From: a virus
IMG/VR virus record: IMGVR_UViG_3300003322_001161
Span: 1 to 37,735 of that record
Length of the DNA stretch: 37,735 nt
Strand: one strand, 5' to 3'
Numbering within the stretch: position 1 is the first letter of the stretch; the number at the start of each line of letters is the position of its first letter. The position numbers and the translations under genes are program-made. Shown piece by piece: positions 23,458-30,300 of this stretch. The notes under the pieces were generated by a model. It was not told where the DNA came from. It saw only the letters and a program-made list of their open reading frames with translations, and did no database searches.

Positions 23458-23894
23458 AGGCTAGCCCCTTCCGGTGGCGGCATCGGCACCGGCGCTGGCT
23501 GCGGCGGCGGCATCGATTGCTGCAAGGTGGTCAGGATGGAGATGGCGGCCTGCAGGGCGCCGGTGACAGGAGAACTGGCGGAGTCGGACGCCCCCAAGCC
23601 GATTTTTGCGTCGTCTAACAGTTGTTTCGCGGTCCGCAACTTGCCCAACATCTCGACCTGCTGTTCGGCCGTGATCTGCTGGTTCATGCGCGCCAGCGCG
23701 ACATCCTGGCTCAGACTCTCCACCAGACCGTAACCCCAGAGCAGCGTCTGACGCGGCGTTTTCGGAACGTATTCCGCCGCCGGCGCCGCGCATCCTTGCA
23801 GCAGGATCACTGCCAGCGCGAGAACCACCAGCAGGCTGATCAGCGGTGGATTGAGGCCCAGATCCGCCGGCAGGCGGTGTAGTTGTCTTCGCAT
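23454..23894 (-). CDS. Outer-membrane-type lipoprotein, possible spanin-like lysis component
   Basis: The 146-aa protein has a lipobox: a hydrophobic helix (SLLVVLALAVILLQGC) ends in LQGC with C35 as the predicted lipidation site. The mature chain is helical (QTLLWGYGLVESLSQDVALA, then EMLGKLRTAKQLLDDA) with a Pro-rich C-terminus (PPPQPAPVPMPPPEG). Lipoproteins with Pro-rich tails encoded inside or beside a holin-like gene are typical of outer spanin subunits, though this one is longer than most. The gene lies almost wholly within the holin-like frame. ATG 23894 has GGGGGGAG seven bases upstream. Confidence 0.6.
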   Translation of the reverse strand: MRRQLHRLPADLGLNPPLISLLVVLALAVILLQGCAAPAAEYVPKTPRQTLLWGYGLVESLSQDVALARMNQQITAEQQVEMLGKLRTAKQLLDDAKIGLGASDSASSPVTGALQAAISILTTLQQSMPPPQPAPVPMPPPEGASL

Positions 23895-24063
23895 CGCGCT
23901 CCCCCCACCACAGCAACACCTGGTTGATCACCAGGCCCAAAATCGAAAACGTCAGCGTCATCGCTTCTTGCGCCTTCGGATCGATGTCGACGCCGAGAAC
24001 CGCGGCCAGCAACACCACGATTCCCACCAGATTGGCCACGAGGCCCTTTTTAGACGTTTTCAT
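23461..24063 (-). CDS. Holin-like membrane protein (C-terminal extent uncertain)
   Basis: The first 60 residues carry two predicted membrane helices (LVANLVGIVVLLAAVLGV, about 8-25; TFSILGLVINQVLLWWG, about 38-54) after a basic N-terminus, a holin-like layout. The frame stays open for 200 codons, but beyond residue 60 it overlaps the lipoprotein gene and reads like a shadow (Gly/Arg/Ala-rich). A G6 run at 23900-23905 could hide an indel; one extra G would end the protein at a TGA near 23840 with about 75 residues. It is the first late gene, directly under a predicted promoter. Confidence 0.55.
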   Translation of the reverse strand: MKTSKKGLVANLVGIVVLLAAVLGVDIDPKAQEAMTLTFSILGLVINQVLLWWGERDAKTTTPPAGGSGPQSTADQPAGGSRAGSDPAARMRGAGGGIRSENAASDAALGLRSGGESEPGCRAGAHEPADHGRTAGRDVGQVADRETTVRRRKNRLGGVRLRQFSCHRRPAGRHLHPDHLAAIDAAAAASAGADAATGRG

Positions 24064-24086
24064 ACAAACCTCAGCTCGTGCAAATC

Positions 24087-24116
24087 AGTATAGGGAACTG
24101 CGTTCGACCAATGCAA
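24087..24116 (-). promoter_or_regulatory. Leftward late promoter
   Basis: On the minus strand, TTGCAT (24116-24111) and TATACT (24092-24087) are separated by 18 bases. Transcription would start near 24080, close to the holin-like ATG at 24063. It is the best candidate for the start of the long late operon and overlaps one copy of the 16-bp motif. Confidence 0.6.
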
Positions 24117-24117
24117 C
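24102..24117. promoter_or_regulatory. Operator motif copy 1
   Basis: GTTCGACCAATGCAAC fits the consensus RTTCGACVAAYGCAAY shared with 32564-32579 and 32606-32621. It covers the -35 box and part of the spacer of the leftward promoter, so a protein bound here would block late transcription. Confidence 0.6.
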
Positions 24118-24134
24118 GGCCGGCCGCCCGACGA

Positions 24135-24168
24135 ACGGTCACCCACGGTCACATTGTGACGCTATACT
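24135..24168 (+). promoter_or_regulatory. Rightward promoter with GGTCAC repeats
   Basis: Two direct copies of ACGGTCAC (24135-24142, 24145-24152), ten bases apart, are followed by an inverted GTGAC (24156-24160). A TATACT -10 box follows at 24163-24168. No -35 box is visible. A promoter without -35 but with phased repeats in that place suggests activation by a protein. It would drive the rightward genes from 24206. Confidence 0.5.
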
Positions 24169-24205
24169 GTACTGGCATCCCTCATCCTTGGTCGGAGTTC
24201 CAAAC

Positions 24206-24571
24206 ATGAAAACCGTTACTGCCCCTACCCTGCTTGAACTTGTCCTTGCAGCACAATCTGCTCACGCCGGCGCTGCGCGCACACTGACCGATGCGCGCAG
24301 CGCACTGGATGCCGGTGAGATGCCACAGGCCGCCTTTCTGATGATTCTCGACACCGAACGCTATGCCGCACAGCGCGCTGAGCGGCTCGAAAAAACTCAA
24401 CGCACCAACCAACTGATCCAGTTTATTCGCGTCCATGGCCATCAGTGCGGTCTCGGCGCCGACGGCAATATTTCAGCGGTGGAAGTGATCTGCATCGACG
24501 GCGTTGCGTCAGAGCAAACCGTATCGATTGAGCCCACCTGGAAAGCCGTTCGCCTGTGGCTCGGTTACTGA
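24206..24571 (+). CDS. Unrecognised protein, first gene of rightward cluster
   Basis: This 121-aa protein starts at ATG 24206 with GGAG ten bases upstream. The N-terminal two thirds are helical and Ala-rich (LLELVLAAQSAHAGAARTLT, then MILDTERYAAQRAERLEKTQ). The C-terminus has strands (AVEVICIDGVASEQTVSI). No family recognised. It is the first gene downstream of the GGTCAC repeat promoter. Confidence 0.6.
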   Translation: MKTVTAPTLLELVLAAQSAHAGAARTLTDARSALDAGEMPQAAFLMILDTERYAAQRAERLEKTQRTNQLIQFIRVHGHQCGLGADGNISAVEVICIDGVASEQTVSIEPTWKAVRLWLGY

Positions 24572-24581
24572 GGAGATTCTC

Positions 24582-24788
24582 ATGGACATCGAATTTGACG
24601 TTGAAATGAGTCTGTTGTGCGAGGCAGCGTATCACTCGCCGAATGCCCTCACCCCGCTGCAATGGCAAATCCACCGCGACTTCCTGGACTATCAGCGGCG
24701 GCTTCGTATCGAGCAGGCGAAAGATCGCTATAACTGTGAACTGCCGCCCTTCGCGAAAAATTGGGAGTTTTTTGGAGGAACTATCTAA
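24582..24788 (+). CDS. Small unrecognised protein
   Basis: This 68-aa acidic-to-neutral protein has GAGGAG seven bases before ATG 24582. It is mostly helical (SPNALTPLQWQIHRDFLDYQ, then RRLRIEQAKDRYN). The stop overlaps the next start as TAATG. No function recognised. Confidence 0.55.
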   Translation: MDIEFDVEMSLLCEAAYHSPNALTPLQWQIHRDFLDYQRRLRIEQAKDRYNCELPPFAKNWEFFGGTI

Positions 24789-25303
24789 TGAATACCAAGC
24801 GTGTAATTCCCCGACCCACCAACATGGCCGAAACCGCTTTCGATAGTGTTTGTGGCGGTGAAGGCTTTATGGGCATCGCACTGGCTATCGGTCTTGCTCG
24901 CATGTCTTGTGTTGAAACTGTGGATTACAAATATATCGGTTCTAACAAACGGGTTTCGATGGATTTCACTTTCAAAGATGGTTCTGTGCTGCGCTGGAAT
25001 GTCGACGACAGTATCGGCGTCATAGGCCCCAGATCGGCGTCCAGAATTGCCAATGAAAAATGCTTTCGCGTCGTTAAGTTCGATCTGCCCGTCACCGACA
25101 AACTGATTAAAAGTCAAATTGATTACCCCGGGGCACGCGTTCATGTGTATCTGCTGAACGGGCGGGAATATCACCCCGGGTGCATCCTCAAATTGCGCAC
25201 GCCCATCAAACGCGAAGGCGTCTGGCATGTTCGCGATCAGGGATTAGTTCCCTTGATCGGCGCCTATGAATCGGGGAATGGCCATCTTATTTTTTCTACC
25301 TGA
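24788..25303 (+). CDS. Unrecognised beta-rich protein
   Basis: This 171-aa protein from ATG 24788 has a TGGAGG site nearby. It is rich in strands (VSMDFTFKDGSVLRWNVDDS, then RVHVYLLNGREYHPGCILKL) and has few charged helices. The base composition is visibly AT-richer than the late genes. No domain recognised; a DNA-mimic or host-interaction role is only a guess. Confidence 0.6.
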   Translation: MNTKRVIPRPTNMAETAFDSVCGGEGFMGIALAIGLARMSCVETVDYKYIGSNKRVSMDFTFKDGSVLRWNVDDSIGVIGPRSASRIANEKCFRVVKFDLPVTDKLIKSQIDYPGARVHVYLLNGREYHPGCILKLRTPIKREGVWHVRDQGLVPLIGAYESGNGHLIFST

Positions 25304-25313
25304 GGGTCTTTTC

Positions 25314-25553
25314 ATGCAAAAGCAAATAGTTACCGGGTTTCGCGTCATCCGCCGAGACAAACTGCTTAACCAGTTGCGGCAGATTATTGTTGCGCACGAA
25401 CGAGCGGTTGCCGCTAAACAACGGCATCTACAATACGCTGGCTTTGTCACAGGTACAAAAGCGGCTGTTCGTTTTGAATACTGGGAAAATCGATTCCTTT
25501 CCCTGTGTGATGATATTCACCAGAAAATTGATGAAGCCGAGGAACTCCTGTGA
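25314..25553 (+). CDS. Small helical protein
   Basis: This 79-aa protein from ATG 25314 is helical and basic in the first half (IRRDKLLNQLRQIIVAHERA), with an acidic end (DDIHQKIDEAEELL). GAGG lies nine bases upstream. It overlaps the next start as GTGA. No family recognised. Confidence 0.55.
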   Translation: MQKQIVTGFRVIRRDKLLNQLRQIIVAHERAVAAKQRHLQYAGFVTGTKAAVRFEYWENRFLSLCDDIHQKIDEAEELL

Positions 25554-25765
25554 TTTATTTCGAGTTCACCGCATGGTTATCCTGCGATTGCCGGCAATGC
25601 TCTAATGGCATTATCACCGAGGAAAAAATACCGTTTTGCGAACTTAAAAAGGATGCCATTTTTGTCGCTCAACAGCTGGGATGGACAGTTTCACGTCGTG
25701 GGAAATGCTATGCGCCTGGCCATGTCCGCCAATTAAGAGATAAGGTGATTGAAGATGAAAGCTGA
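25550..25765 (+). CDS. Small Cys-containing protein
   Basis: This 71-aa protein starts at GTG 25550. CDCRQC near residues 12-17 and single later cysteines hint at a metal site. The sequence DAIFVAQQLGWTVSRRGKCY would form a helix-strand unit. The pattern of a CxCxxC start and a C-terminal WxV(S)RxGxxYCP-like segment resembles small zinc-binding phage proteins. Function unknown. Confidence 0.55.
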   Translation: MIYFEFTAWLSCDCRQCSNGIITEEKIPFCELKKDAIFVAQQLGWTVSRRGKCYAPGHVRQLRDKVIEDES

Positions 25766-25967
25766 AAAAAAAGGCCGCTCGAAAGGGGCGGCCAAACAAT
25801 CGCGCTACAAAAACTCACTGGCCTCGAAAGGCCTCATCAATGTGCAGCTGGTGATTTCGGCCGAGGACCACGAGATGTTCAAGGCACAGGCGGCGATCAG
25901 CCGATCGGTGGCCCTCAAATCTCGCGGATCCGAACCTGGTGCACCCACAGCATCAGTTTCCGCTTGA
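25755..25967 (+). CDS. Small basic protein, possible ribbon-helix-helix type
   Basis: This 70-aa protein has a very basic N-terminus (MKAEKKGRSKGAAKQSRYKN) followed by INVQLVISAEDHEMFKAQAA, which has a strand-then-helix layout like ribbon-helix-helix regulators. ATG 25755 overlaps the previous stop. The DNA also encodes a leftward terminator (25764-25793) in its first codons, and its 3' end overlaps the convergent nuclease gene by 53 bases. The last 15 residues may be spurious. Confidence 0.45.
   Translation: MKAEKKGRSKGAAKQSRYKNSLASKGLINVQLVISAEDHEMFKAQAAISRSVALKSRGSEPGAPTASVSA
25764..25793 (-). terminator. Strong terminator of the leftward early operon
   Basis: Reading leftward, GGCCGCCC (25793-25786) pairs with GAGCGGCC (25780-25773) around a five-base loop and is followed by eight Us (25772-25765). 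It lies about 120 bases beyond the stop of the last leftward early gene. Confidence 0.8.
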
Positions 25968-26253
25968 TGATGTAATCCTTGGTGCGCGTCTCTGGCCGCT
26001 TCACATCCTCGACCACCAGGCGCGCGCTCACCCCGTCCGACTCCCAATACACAAAGTCCGCGTAATAGTTCACCGGCCTTTCGCCCTCCTGGGAGGGGAT
26101 CAGCTCGAACTTCACCTGTTCCTGCAACCCACTGATCAACCCTTGCCGCTGCAACGCATGCAGCTCCATCGCGCGGCGAGCCTCCTTGCGCGAATCGTAG
26201 TTACCACTCTTCTGCGACAGATACTTCGATCGCTTCGGCTTTACGCCAGGCAT
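25915..26253 (-). CDS. DUF1064-family nuclease-like protein
   Basis: The 112-aa protein shows the DUF1064 pattern: DSRKEARRAMELHALQRQG (about residues 19-37), then QVKFELIP, NYYADFVYWE (about 62-71) and VVEDVKRPETRTKDYIIKRKL split over residues 79-99. The E...D...ExxK arrangement (E24, D66, E81-D-V-K84) fits a PD-(D/E)xK nuclease fold, as suggested for this family (resolvase or endonuclease). It could process DNA during replication or packaging. ATG 26253 was chosen because homology starts there; an in-frame extension to 26430 would overlap the upstream gene. It is the last early leftward gene. Confidence 0.75.
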   Translation of the reverse strand: MPGVKPKRSKYLSQKSGNYDSRKEARRAMELHALQRQGLISGLQEQVKFELIPSQEGERPVNYYADFVYWESDGVSARLVVEDVKRPETRTKDYIIKRKLMLWVHQVRIREI

Positions 26254-26257
26254 CGCA

Positions 26258-26578
26258 TCAAGCCGGATCGTGCGCGTCACCACCCACCCCCGCTGCCAGA
26301 ACATTCTCGTCCCGCTCGCGTTCAAAATCCGGCGGGTTGCGTGGATGGAGGGCGAGCTCGGTATAGCCAATAAACCCTGGAATGGGATCATATTTGTCGG
26401 GTGAGACTTTATAGGCCCAATCTTTAACAACCCGGCTAATGATGCAGTGGTCCCCCATCGATCTGACGCGCCGATCCACCCAGACAGCGTCGATTACAAC
26501 ACTGGCAAATCGGTCGCCCGGTATGATCACCCACACGGGATCGCCTGGCTGAAATTTTTGAGTCGGTCTATCGTCCAT
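26258..26578 (-). CDS. Small SH3-like beta protein, unrecognised
   Basis: This 106-aa protein begins with a basic/aromatic strand pattern (KFQPGDPVWVIIPGDRFASV) reminiscent of SH3- or KOW-like barrels. It continues with CIISRVVKDWAYKVSPDKYD and a charged Ala/Gly tail. ATG 26578 lies one base after the upstream stop region. No function recognised. Confidence 0.55.
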   Translation of the reverse strand: MDDRPTQKFQPGDPVWVIIPGDRFASVVIDAVWVDRRVRSMGDHCIISRVVKDWAYKVSPDKYDPIPGFIGYTELALHPRNPPDFERERDENVLAAGVGGDAHDPA

Positions 26579-26579
26579 G

Positions 26580-26873
26580 TCAGATTTTTGGTTTCCTCGC
26601 TGCCAGATATTTTTCGCCCATGTAAGCGCTAAACTCCTCCAGTTCATCGTGCATCGCACTCATCATTTGTTCATCGTCGGCCGAGGGTTCATCACCGTCG
26701 GATATCTCATACAACAGTTGAAAAAAGACTGCGGCGGCCCCTGAAAAAAAGGCTTCCCTCACTTGCCGCATAGCCTCGTCTAACTTTTCTTTGGGATGAT
26801 GCGACAGATGCAGATTCGGGTAAGCCATTTTTTTGTAACGCTGCCAAGCTTGTTCGACCGGATTTTCGTCCAT
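26580..26873 (-). CDS. Unrecognised acidic helical protein
   Basis: This 97-aa protein from ATG 26873 is helical and acidic in the middle (ISDGDEPSADDEQMMSAMHD). It has a basic N-terminal segment (EQAWQRYKKMAYPN) and a hydrophobic stretch (FFSGAAAVFFQLLYE) too short and interrupted for a sure membrane helix. No family recognised. Confidence 0.55.
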   Translation of the reverse strand: MDENPVEQAWQRYKKMAYPNLHLSHHPKEKLDEAMRQVREAFFSGAAAVFFQLLYEISDGDEPSADDEQMMSAMHDELEEFSAYMGEKYLAARKPKI

Positions 26874-27059
26874 TCATGACCCCCAAATTAACCGCAGCGG
26901 TGAAAACCAGACCGCAGCGCCATAACACGCCAGCGCTGCAATAATGAGTATCCAGGTGGCCCGCACGTTGCCTTCGAGCCACTCCACGCAAAAGACAATC
27001 CAGGCTGCAACGGAAAACAGCACCCCCACCAACAGGCAAATAACCGATAGCAGCATCAT
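26874..27059 (-). CDS. Two-helix small membrane protein
   Basis: This 61-aa protein is almost wholly hydrophobic: helix one is LLSVICLLVGVLFSVAAWIV, helix two TWILIIAALACYGAAVWF, joined by EWLEGNVRA. ATG 27059 overlaps the upstream stop (ATGA). It may act in superinfection exclusion or as an early membrane factor; that is inference from size and early position. Confidence 0.6.
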   Translation of the reverse strand: MMLLSVICLLVGVLFSVAAWIVFCVEWLEGNVRATWILIIAALACYGAAVWFSPLRLIWGS

Positions 27060-27730
27060 AAGTAATCCTTCGTGTCCCGCGTGTGCTCGCTGAGGCGTTT
27101 TTGCCAGTGCTCCCAGGCTGCAAATGCAGCAGCTACCCGATGCGCGAAAAATGGACCTATTTGGTTGAGATTCATAACCGCGGGATCGGTTCGTTTGTAA
27201 GTCCAGCTCCAATTCGAACCTTCCAATCGATAATGTGGCGGCATCGGTACTTCCGGCATCCACGTTACATCGAAATAATTCTGGCGAAGCGCATCTAAAA
27301 TCAAAACCGCGTGATTTCCTAACGCCTCCGTATACCCCTCATAGTAATCAGGGCAACCGATATCCCATTTTCGGATTGTTTCCCAGACCACTTTGAAAGC
27401 CGGATCGTTTTCGTGTTCAGCCTTGACCATTGGCAACGCCAGGAAGGTTTTGCCGTCGATCCGCTGAACGGTTGACTCGCCGTTTGATTTTGCGGCCCAC
27501 TCGTCGGCGGGTTCCGCATGTCCCTTACATCCCGTCTGATAATCGAAATTGTCGCACTTCGCTGCCGGGATCACGCGGTGCCCTTTGCTCAAGTGATCGC
27601 ACAAGAAATCGAAGGCCTCCCACCGCGACAACGCCTTCCCGTCCGGCCCCTGGAATAAACCGCTCAAATTGCCGTTCGCAAAGTGGTTACGCAGGCAACC
27701 GCGCACGTCGATACATAGGTGTTTCATCAT
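27056..27730 (-). CDS. Unrecognised early protein
   Basis: The 224-aa protein begins MMKHLCIDVRGCLRNHFANG and contains GCKGHAEPADEWAAKSNGES and KAEHENDPAFKVVWETIRKW. Several His, Cys and Asp residues are spread along it, but I see no catalytic signature. The C-terminal part (FFAHRVAAAFAAWEHWQKRL) is helical. Either of two adjacent ATGs (27730, 27727) may be used. No function assigned. Confidence 0.6.
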   Translation of the reverse strand: MMKHLCIDVRGCLRNHFANGNLSGLFQGPDGKALSRWEAFDFLCDHLSKGHRVIPAAKCDNFDYQTGCKGHAEPADEWAAKSNGESTVQRIDGKTFLALPMVKAEHENDPAFKVVWETIRKWDIGCPDYYEGYTEALGNHAVLILDALRQNYFDVTWMPEVPMPPHYRLEGSNWSWTYKRTDPAVMNLNQIGPFFAHRVAAAFAAWEHWQKRLSEHTRDTKDYL

Positions 27731-27752
27731 CTCGTTTTCCTCGGTAGTGAAT

Positions 27753-27956
27753 TTAGCGTTGGGTTTTTTTCAGGATTTTTCCGGCGTAAGCCGCTACCGC
27801 AATGACAGATATCCCGCCGATCTCCGTGCGATGGGTCAAAAAAACCTCCTTCGGAATGTCATGGTATTTATGTTCAGTAACCACCAATTGAATATCCGCT
27901 CGAATATCGGCGCCCTGGATGGCGTAACCCCGATCAAAAATTTCCTTGCTAGTCAT
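27753..27956 (-). CDS. Small unrecognised protein
   Basis: This 67-aa protein has a helix (TSKEIFDRGYAIQGADIRAD) and a C-terminal hydrophobic stretch (EIGGISVIAVAAYAGKIL) that could be a membrane helix or a buried strand-helix. ATG 27956 overlaps the J-domain stop as ATGA and was preferred to ATG 27965. Confidence 0.55.
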   Translation of the reverse strand: MTSKEIFDRGYAIQGADIRADIQLVVTEHKYHDIPKEVFLTHRTEIGGISVIAVAAYAGKILKKTQR

Positions 27957-28519
27957 CCCTTCCACGCTCGGTAGTTATCCCACGCTTCGCAGACTCGCTG
28001 AAAGGCATCGGGGTCACCTCCGTGATCGGGGTGGTGTTTTTTTCTCGCGCGCTGATAGGCCAGCAGCACCTCCGTGTCCGGCGCGTCCGGATCGCATCCC
28101 AGCACTTCGTGCCAGGGTTCATTGGGCGGCGGTAATTGTTTAAATCCCTGGAAGGACGCCTGCACCAGGTGCAGCGACCCATGCCGCAACTCGACGCGCC
28201 GCGCCTCGATAATGTGGTGGATCGCTTGCAGGTTATCCTCCACGCGCAAATACCGATCCACCGGTATGCAGCACGTCAGATTATTCCAGGTAAACCACAC
28301 CGCGACTCCCGGATCTGAAGGCTTATCCATACCGAGACTTACATTGCTGCTGATCGCAATCAGATAAAGTTTTTGTCCGGAGTCCGCGGCTAAGCGGTGT
28401 AGGCTATCTTTCACATTTCGCAATGCACCCGGCAGCGTCGTCTTGAATAAACTTTTTTCCCGTTTGGTCGCGCGTGGGAATCCAGGCGGCCAGTGCAATG
28501 GATACCCTTGAACACTCAT
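27953..28519 (-). CDS. J-domain protein (DnaJ-like co-chaperone) with phage-type N-terminal domain
   Basis: The 188-aa protein ends in a J-domain (about residues 136-188) with the HPD motif at 163-165 (RARKKHHPDHGG), so it can stimulate a DnaK-type ATPase. The domain is C-terminal rather than N-terminal as in DnaJ. The N-terminal 130 residues (GYPLHWPPGFPRA..., later DPGVAVWFTWNN and VDRYLRVEDNLQAI) match a domain I know from many phages of Pseudomonas and relatives, where it is annotated only as a J-domain protein. ATG 28519 overlaps the AraC-type stop as ATGA. Together with the adjacent GroES-like gene it forms an early chaperone set. Confidence 0.8.
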   Translation of the reverse strand: MSVQGYPLHWPPGFPRATKREKSLFKTTLPGALRNVKDSLHRLAADSGQKLYLIAISSNVSLGMDKPSDPGVAVWFTWNNLTCCIPVDRYLRVEDNLQAIHHIIEARRVELRHGSLHLVQASFQGFKQLPPPNEPWHEVLGCDPDAPDTEVLLAYQRARKKHHPDHGGDPDAFQRVCEAWDNYRAWKG

Positions 28520-28971
28520 AGGCGCCGATCCTTTCTCGCGAAACGAAACGATTGACCCGTTTGATGCCGCCACCAGCGGTACAACGCAGGTACACTGTTC
28601 AATCCGCTCACAATGGCAATATGCTTCGGGGGCAATCCCTGTTCCACCAGTGGCTCTATAATCGCCATGCGCTGCTCGTCGACAATCTGCTGATAACTGG
28701 TGCCACACGCTGCCATGTAACGCCGTAATGTCGGTGCCGATATGCGCAGTCGGATGGCCACGTCCTCCTGGGTGATCTTTTCACCTTCGGCCAGCGCCTG
28801 GATCACCAGCAACCGCACGGACTCTCTAAAGTACAGCAAGGCAGTCTGACTGTAGCGATCACCCAACTGATCGTGATGCTGCGCCTGCTGCTCCACAAAC
28901 CAGACAATCGCATTCGTAATCCACTGCGTCTGGCGCTGGGGAGTCAACGCCAGAAAATCAGTTTTCTTCAT
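28516..28971 (-). CDS. AraC-type transcription regulator
   Basis: The 151-aa protein carries an AraC-like double helix-turn-helix: TQEDVAIRLRISAPTLRRYM (about residues 70-89) and KHIAIVSGLNSVPALYRWWR (about 118-137) followed by TGQSFRFARKD. There is no separate ligand domain, only a helical N-terminus. Lone DNA-binding modules of this sort could switch early or late transcription or redirect host genes. The GGTCAC repeats at 24135-24160, next to a promoter lacking a -35 box, are one possible target. ATG 28971 overlaps the GroES-like gene by 14 bases. Confidence 0.75.
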   Translation of the reverse strand: MKKTDFLALTPQRQTQWITNAIVWFVEQQAQHHDQLGDRYSQTALLYFRESVRLLVIQALAEGEKITQEDVAIRLRISAPTLRRYMAACGTSYQQIVDEQRMAIIEPLVEQGLPPKHIAIVSGLNSVPALYRWWRHQTGQSFRFARKDRRL

Positions 28972-29281
28972 AGTCGACCACCGCGGCGATGTGCATTTCA
29001 TGCATCGCGAGCACGTCGCGTTCTGTCGGGTTTTGCTCGAAGCGGTCCGCCGCCGGGTAGATCGGCTGGCCCGTGCGCTCCAAAAAGAAAACCGTGTCTT
29101 TTTCCTTGACCAGTTTCACAGCGGGCCCGACGCGCAATACAACCCCGGTCTGAAGATTTTCCATCGGTACTTGCAGCACCAGGCCCCACGGCGTAGTCAC
29201 CTGCCGGATCCGGTGCACCAGCACCAGGTCGCCGAGCGGGCGAACATTCACAGGTAAATAAAAATTCGGGTAAACCTTCAC
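28958..29281 (-). CDS. GroES-like co-chaperonin
   Basis: The 107-aa protein follows the Cpn10 pattern: VNVRPLGDLVLVHRI near the N-terminus, then TPWGLVLQVP, LQTGVVLRVGPAV, and the C-terminal MHEMHIAAVVDYEEN. The GroES mobile-loop position (between TPWG and LQVP) is shortened. Phage co-chaperonins (T4 gp31 type) replace GroES to fold the capsid. Here the coat is P22-like, and P22 coat needs GroEL/ES. The start is GTG 29281, overlapping the previous TGA. Confidence is high for the fold, moderate for a capsid-folding role. Confidence 0.75.
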   Translation of the reverse strand: MKVYPNFYLPVNVRPLGDLVLVHRIRQVTTPWGLVLQVPMENLQTGVVLRVGPAVKLVKEKDTVFFLERTGQPIYPAADRFEQNPTERDVLAMHEMHIAAVVDYEEN

Positions 29282-29568
29282 GTTTGACTCTCCGCTGCTG
29301 GGAGCTCCCACAAAATGTGGCAGCCAAGATAGGGTTTTAGGCTGATGGCGAACTGACGCGGTGACCCATTGCTGTCGACCGTAACCACCTGGTGTGGTGC
29401 CGCCTTGCCGTACTCCATAAACGGCCGGTCAATCACAAGCCGAGCATCGCCACAGCGCACGCGCACCTGCTGCACCTGATAACCGTGCGCGCTCAATCGC
29501 AACGCCGCGAGAAAGGCGCTGTTCATAGCCACCATCACCGCCGAATTTTCCTTGTACGTGCAATTCAT
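29278..29568 (-). CDS. Unrecognised early protein
   Basis: This 96-aa protein from ATG 29568 has helix then strands: NSAFLAALRLSAHGYQVQQV, RVRCGDARLVIDRPF, SPRQFAISLKPYLGC. It looks like a small alpha/beta fold. Its stop overlaps the GroES-like GTG. No family recognised. Confidence 0.58.
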   Translation of the reverse strand: MNCTYKENSAVMVAMNSAFLAALRLSAHGYQVQQVRVRCGDARLVIDRPFMEYGKAAPHQVVTVDSNGSPRQFAISLKPYLGCHILWELPAAESQT

Positions 29569-29780
29569 GATTCGCCCTGAAATATCCGATCGTAAATCGC
29601 TGCTGTCGCCAAACGGCTGGCCACCGTCGGCTTTCCGAAACGACCAAACGACACGAAATACGAAAAATCCACGCAGGCCAGTCGATGCGCCCGGCACAGC
29701 GGCGCTTTCTCGCAGGTCTGGCACGGCTCGATCTGCGCCGGGCTATAGGTGGAATTCACAAACGGATGACCGGCTGACAT
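29565..29780 (-). CDS. Small Cys-cluster protein
   Basis: This 71-aa protein contains CQTCEKAPLCRAHRLACVDF, four cysteines and a histidine that probably bind zinc. YFVSFGRFGKPTVASR follows. I know the CxxCxxxxxCxxxxxACxxF pattern from pseudomonad phage small genes but not its function. ATG 29780 overlaps the upstream stop by one base; ATG 29786 is an alternative. Confidence 0.6.
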   Translation of the reverse strand: MSAGHPFVNSTYSPAQIEPCQTCEKAPLCRAHRLACVDFSYFVSFGRFGKPTVASRLATAAIYDRIFQGES

Positions 29781-30043
29781 CAGCAACCTGCCTCAGGCCC
29801 ATTGCCCGTCGGCGCCTCCTCCGCGTTTTTCTGCCGCTCCAATCGCGCTGCCTCGGCGCGTGCTGGCGCCCCAACGATGATTATCTGGTGACGCCGAATA
29901 TAAAATTTGCCGGTTGGCGTCTCCTCGAAGTACATCCGCAGTGTCTGACGCTGGACCTGCACATGAATCTTCGCAAATGGCTTGCCCAGATCGTCCAGGA
30001 CCTTCGCCAGAGCCACAATGCGAGAGCCGATCGTGCCCGTCAT
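29780..30043 (-). CDS. Unrecognised small early protein
   Basis: This 87-aa protein starts at ATG 30043 (1-base overlap with the upstream stop). An N-terminal helix (GSRIVALAKVLDDLGKPFAK) precedes three strands (HVQVQRQTLRMYFEETPTGK, YIRRHQIIIVG) and a charged tail. It could be a small nucleic-acid-binding fold, but no motif shows this. Confidence 0.58.
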   Translation of the reverse strand: MTGTIGSRIVALAKVLDDLGKPFAKIHVQVQRQTLRMYFEETPTGKFYIRRHQIIIVGAPARAEAARLERQKNAEEAPTGNGPEAGC

Positions 30044-30300
30044 CAATGGGTCTCCCGCTTCTGCTGCCGGGCCGATGCAATCTGCAAGTCACTCAAGGCC
30101 TGCGCCAACAACCGCTCTACGGTTTTTGGATCCTGATTCGACGCCGATAACGGAGCTTTTCCGTTGCCCCGATCCAGCACCAGCACGAAGCCCACTTCGT
30201 GGCCGACCTCTTGGAGCAGCACGTTGTGCAGCGCGTAAGCCACTTCGGTAAAGGCTTTTGCAATTTTCGCGAACTCTTCCTGTGACATTTCTTGAGGCAT
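30043..30300 (-). CDS. Unrecognised small early protein
   Basis: This 85-aa protein begins MPQEMSQEEFAKIAKAFTEV with GGGGGAG six bases upstream of ATG 30300. The first half is a long helix; a strand (GHEVGFVLVLDRGNGKAPLS) and another helix (DPKTVERLLAQALSDLQIAS) follow. It is the first gene after the 520-base non-coding stretch, so a promoter should lie upstream. None of good quality was found. Confidence 0.58.
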   Translation of the reverse strand: MPQEMSQEEFAKIAKAFTEVAYALHNVLLQEVGHEVGFVLVLDRGNGKAPLSASNQDPKTVERLLAQALSDLQIASARQQKRETH

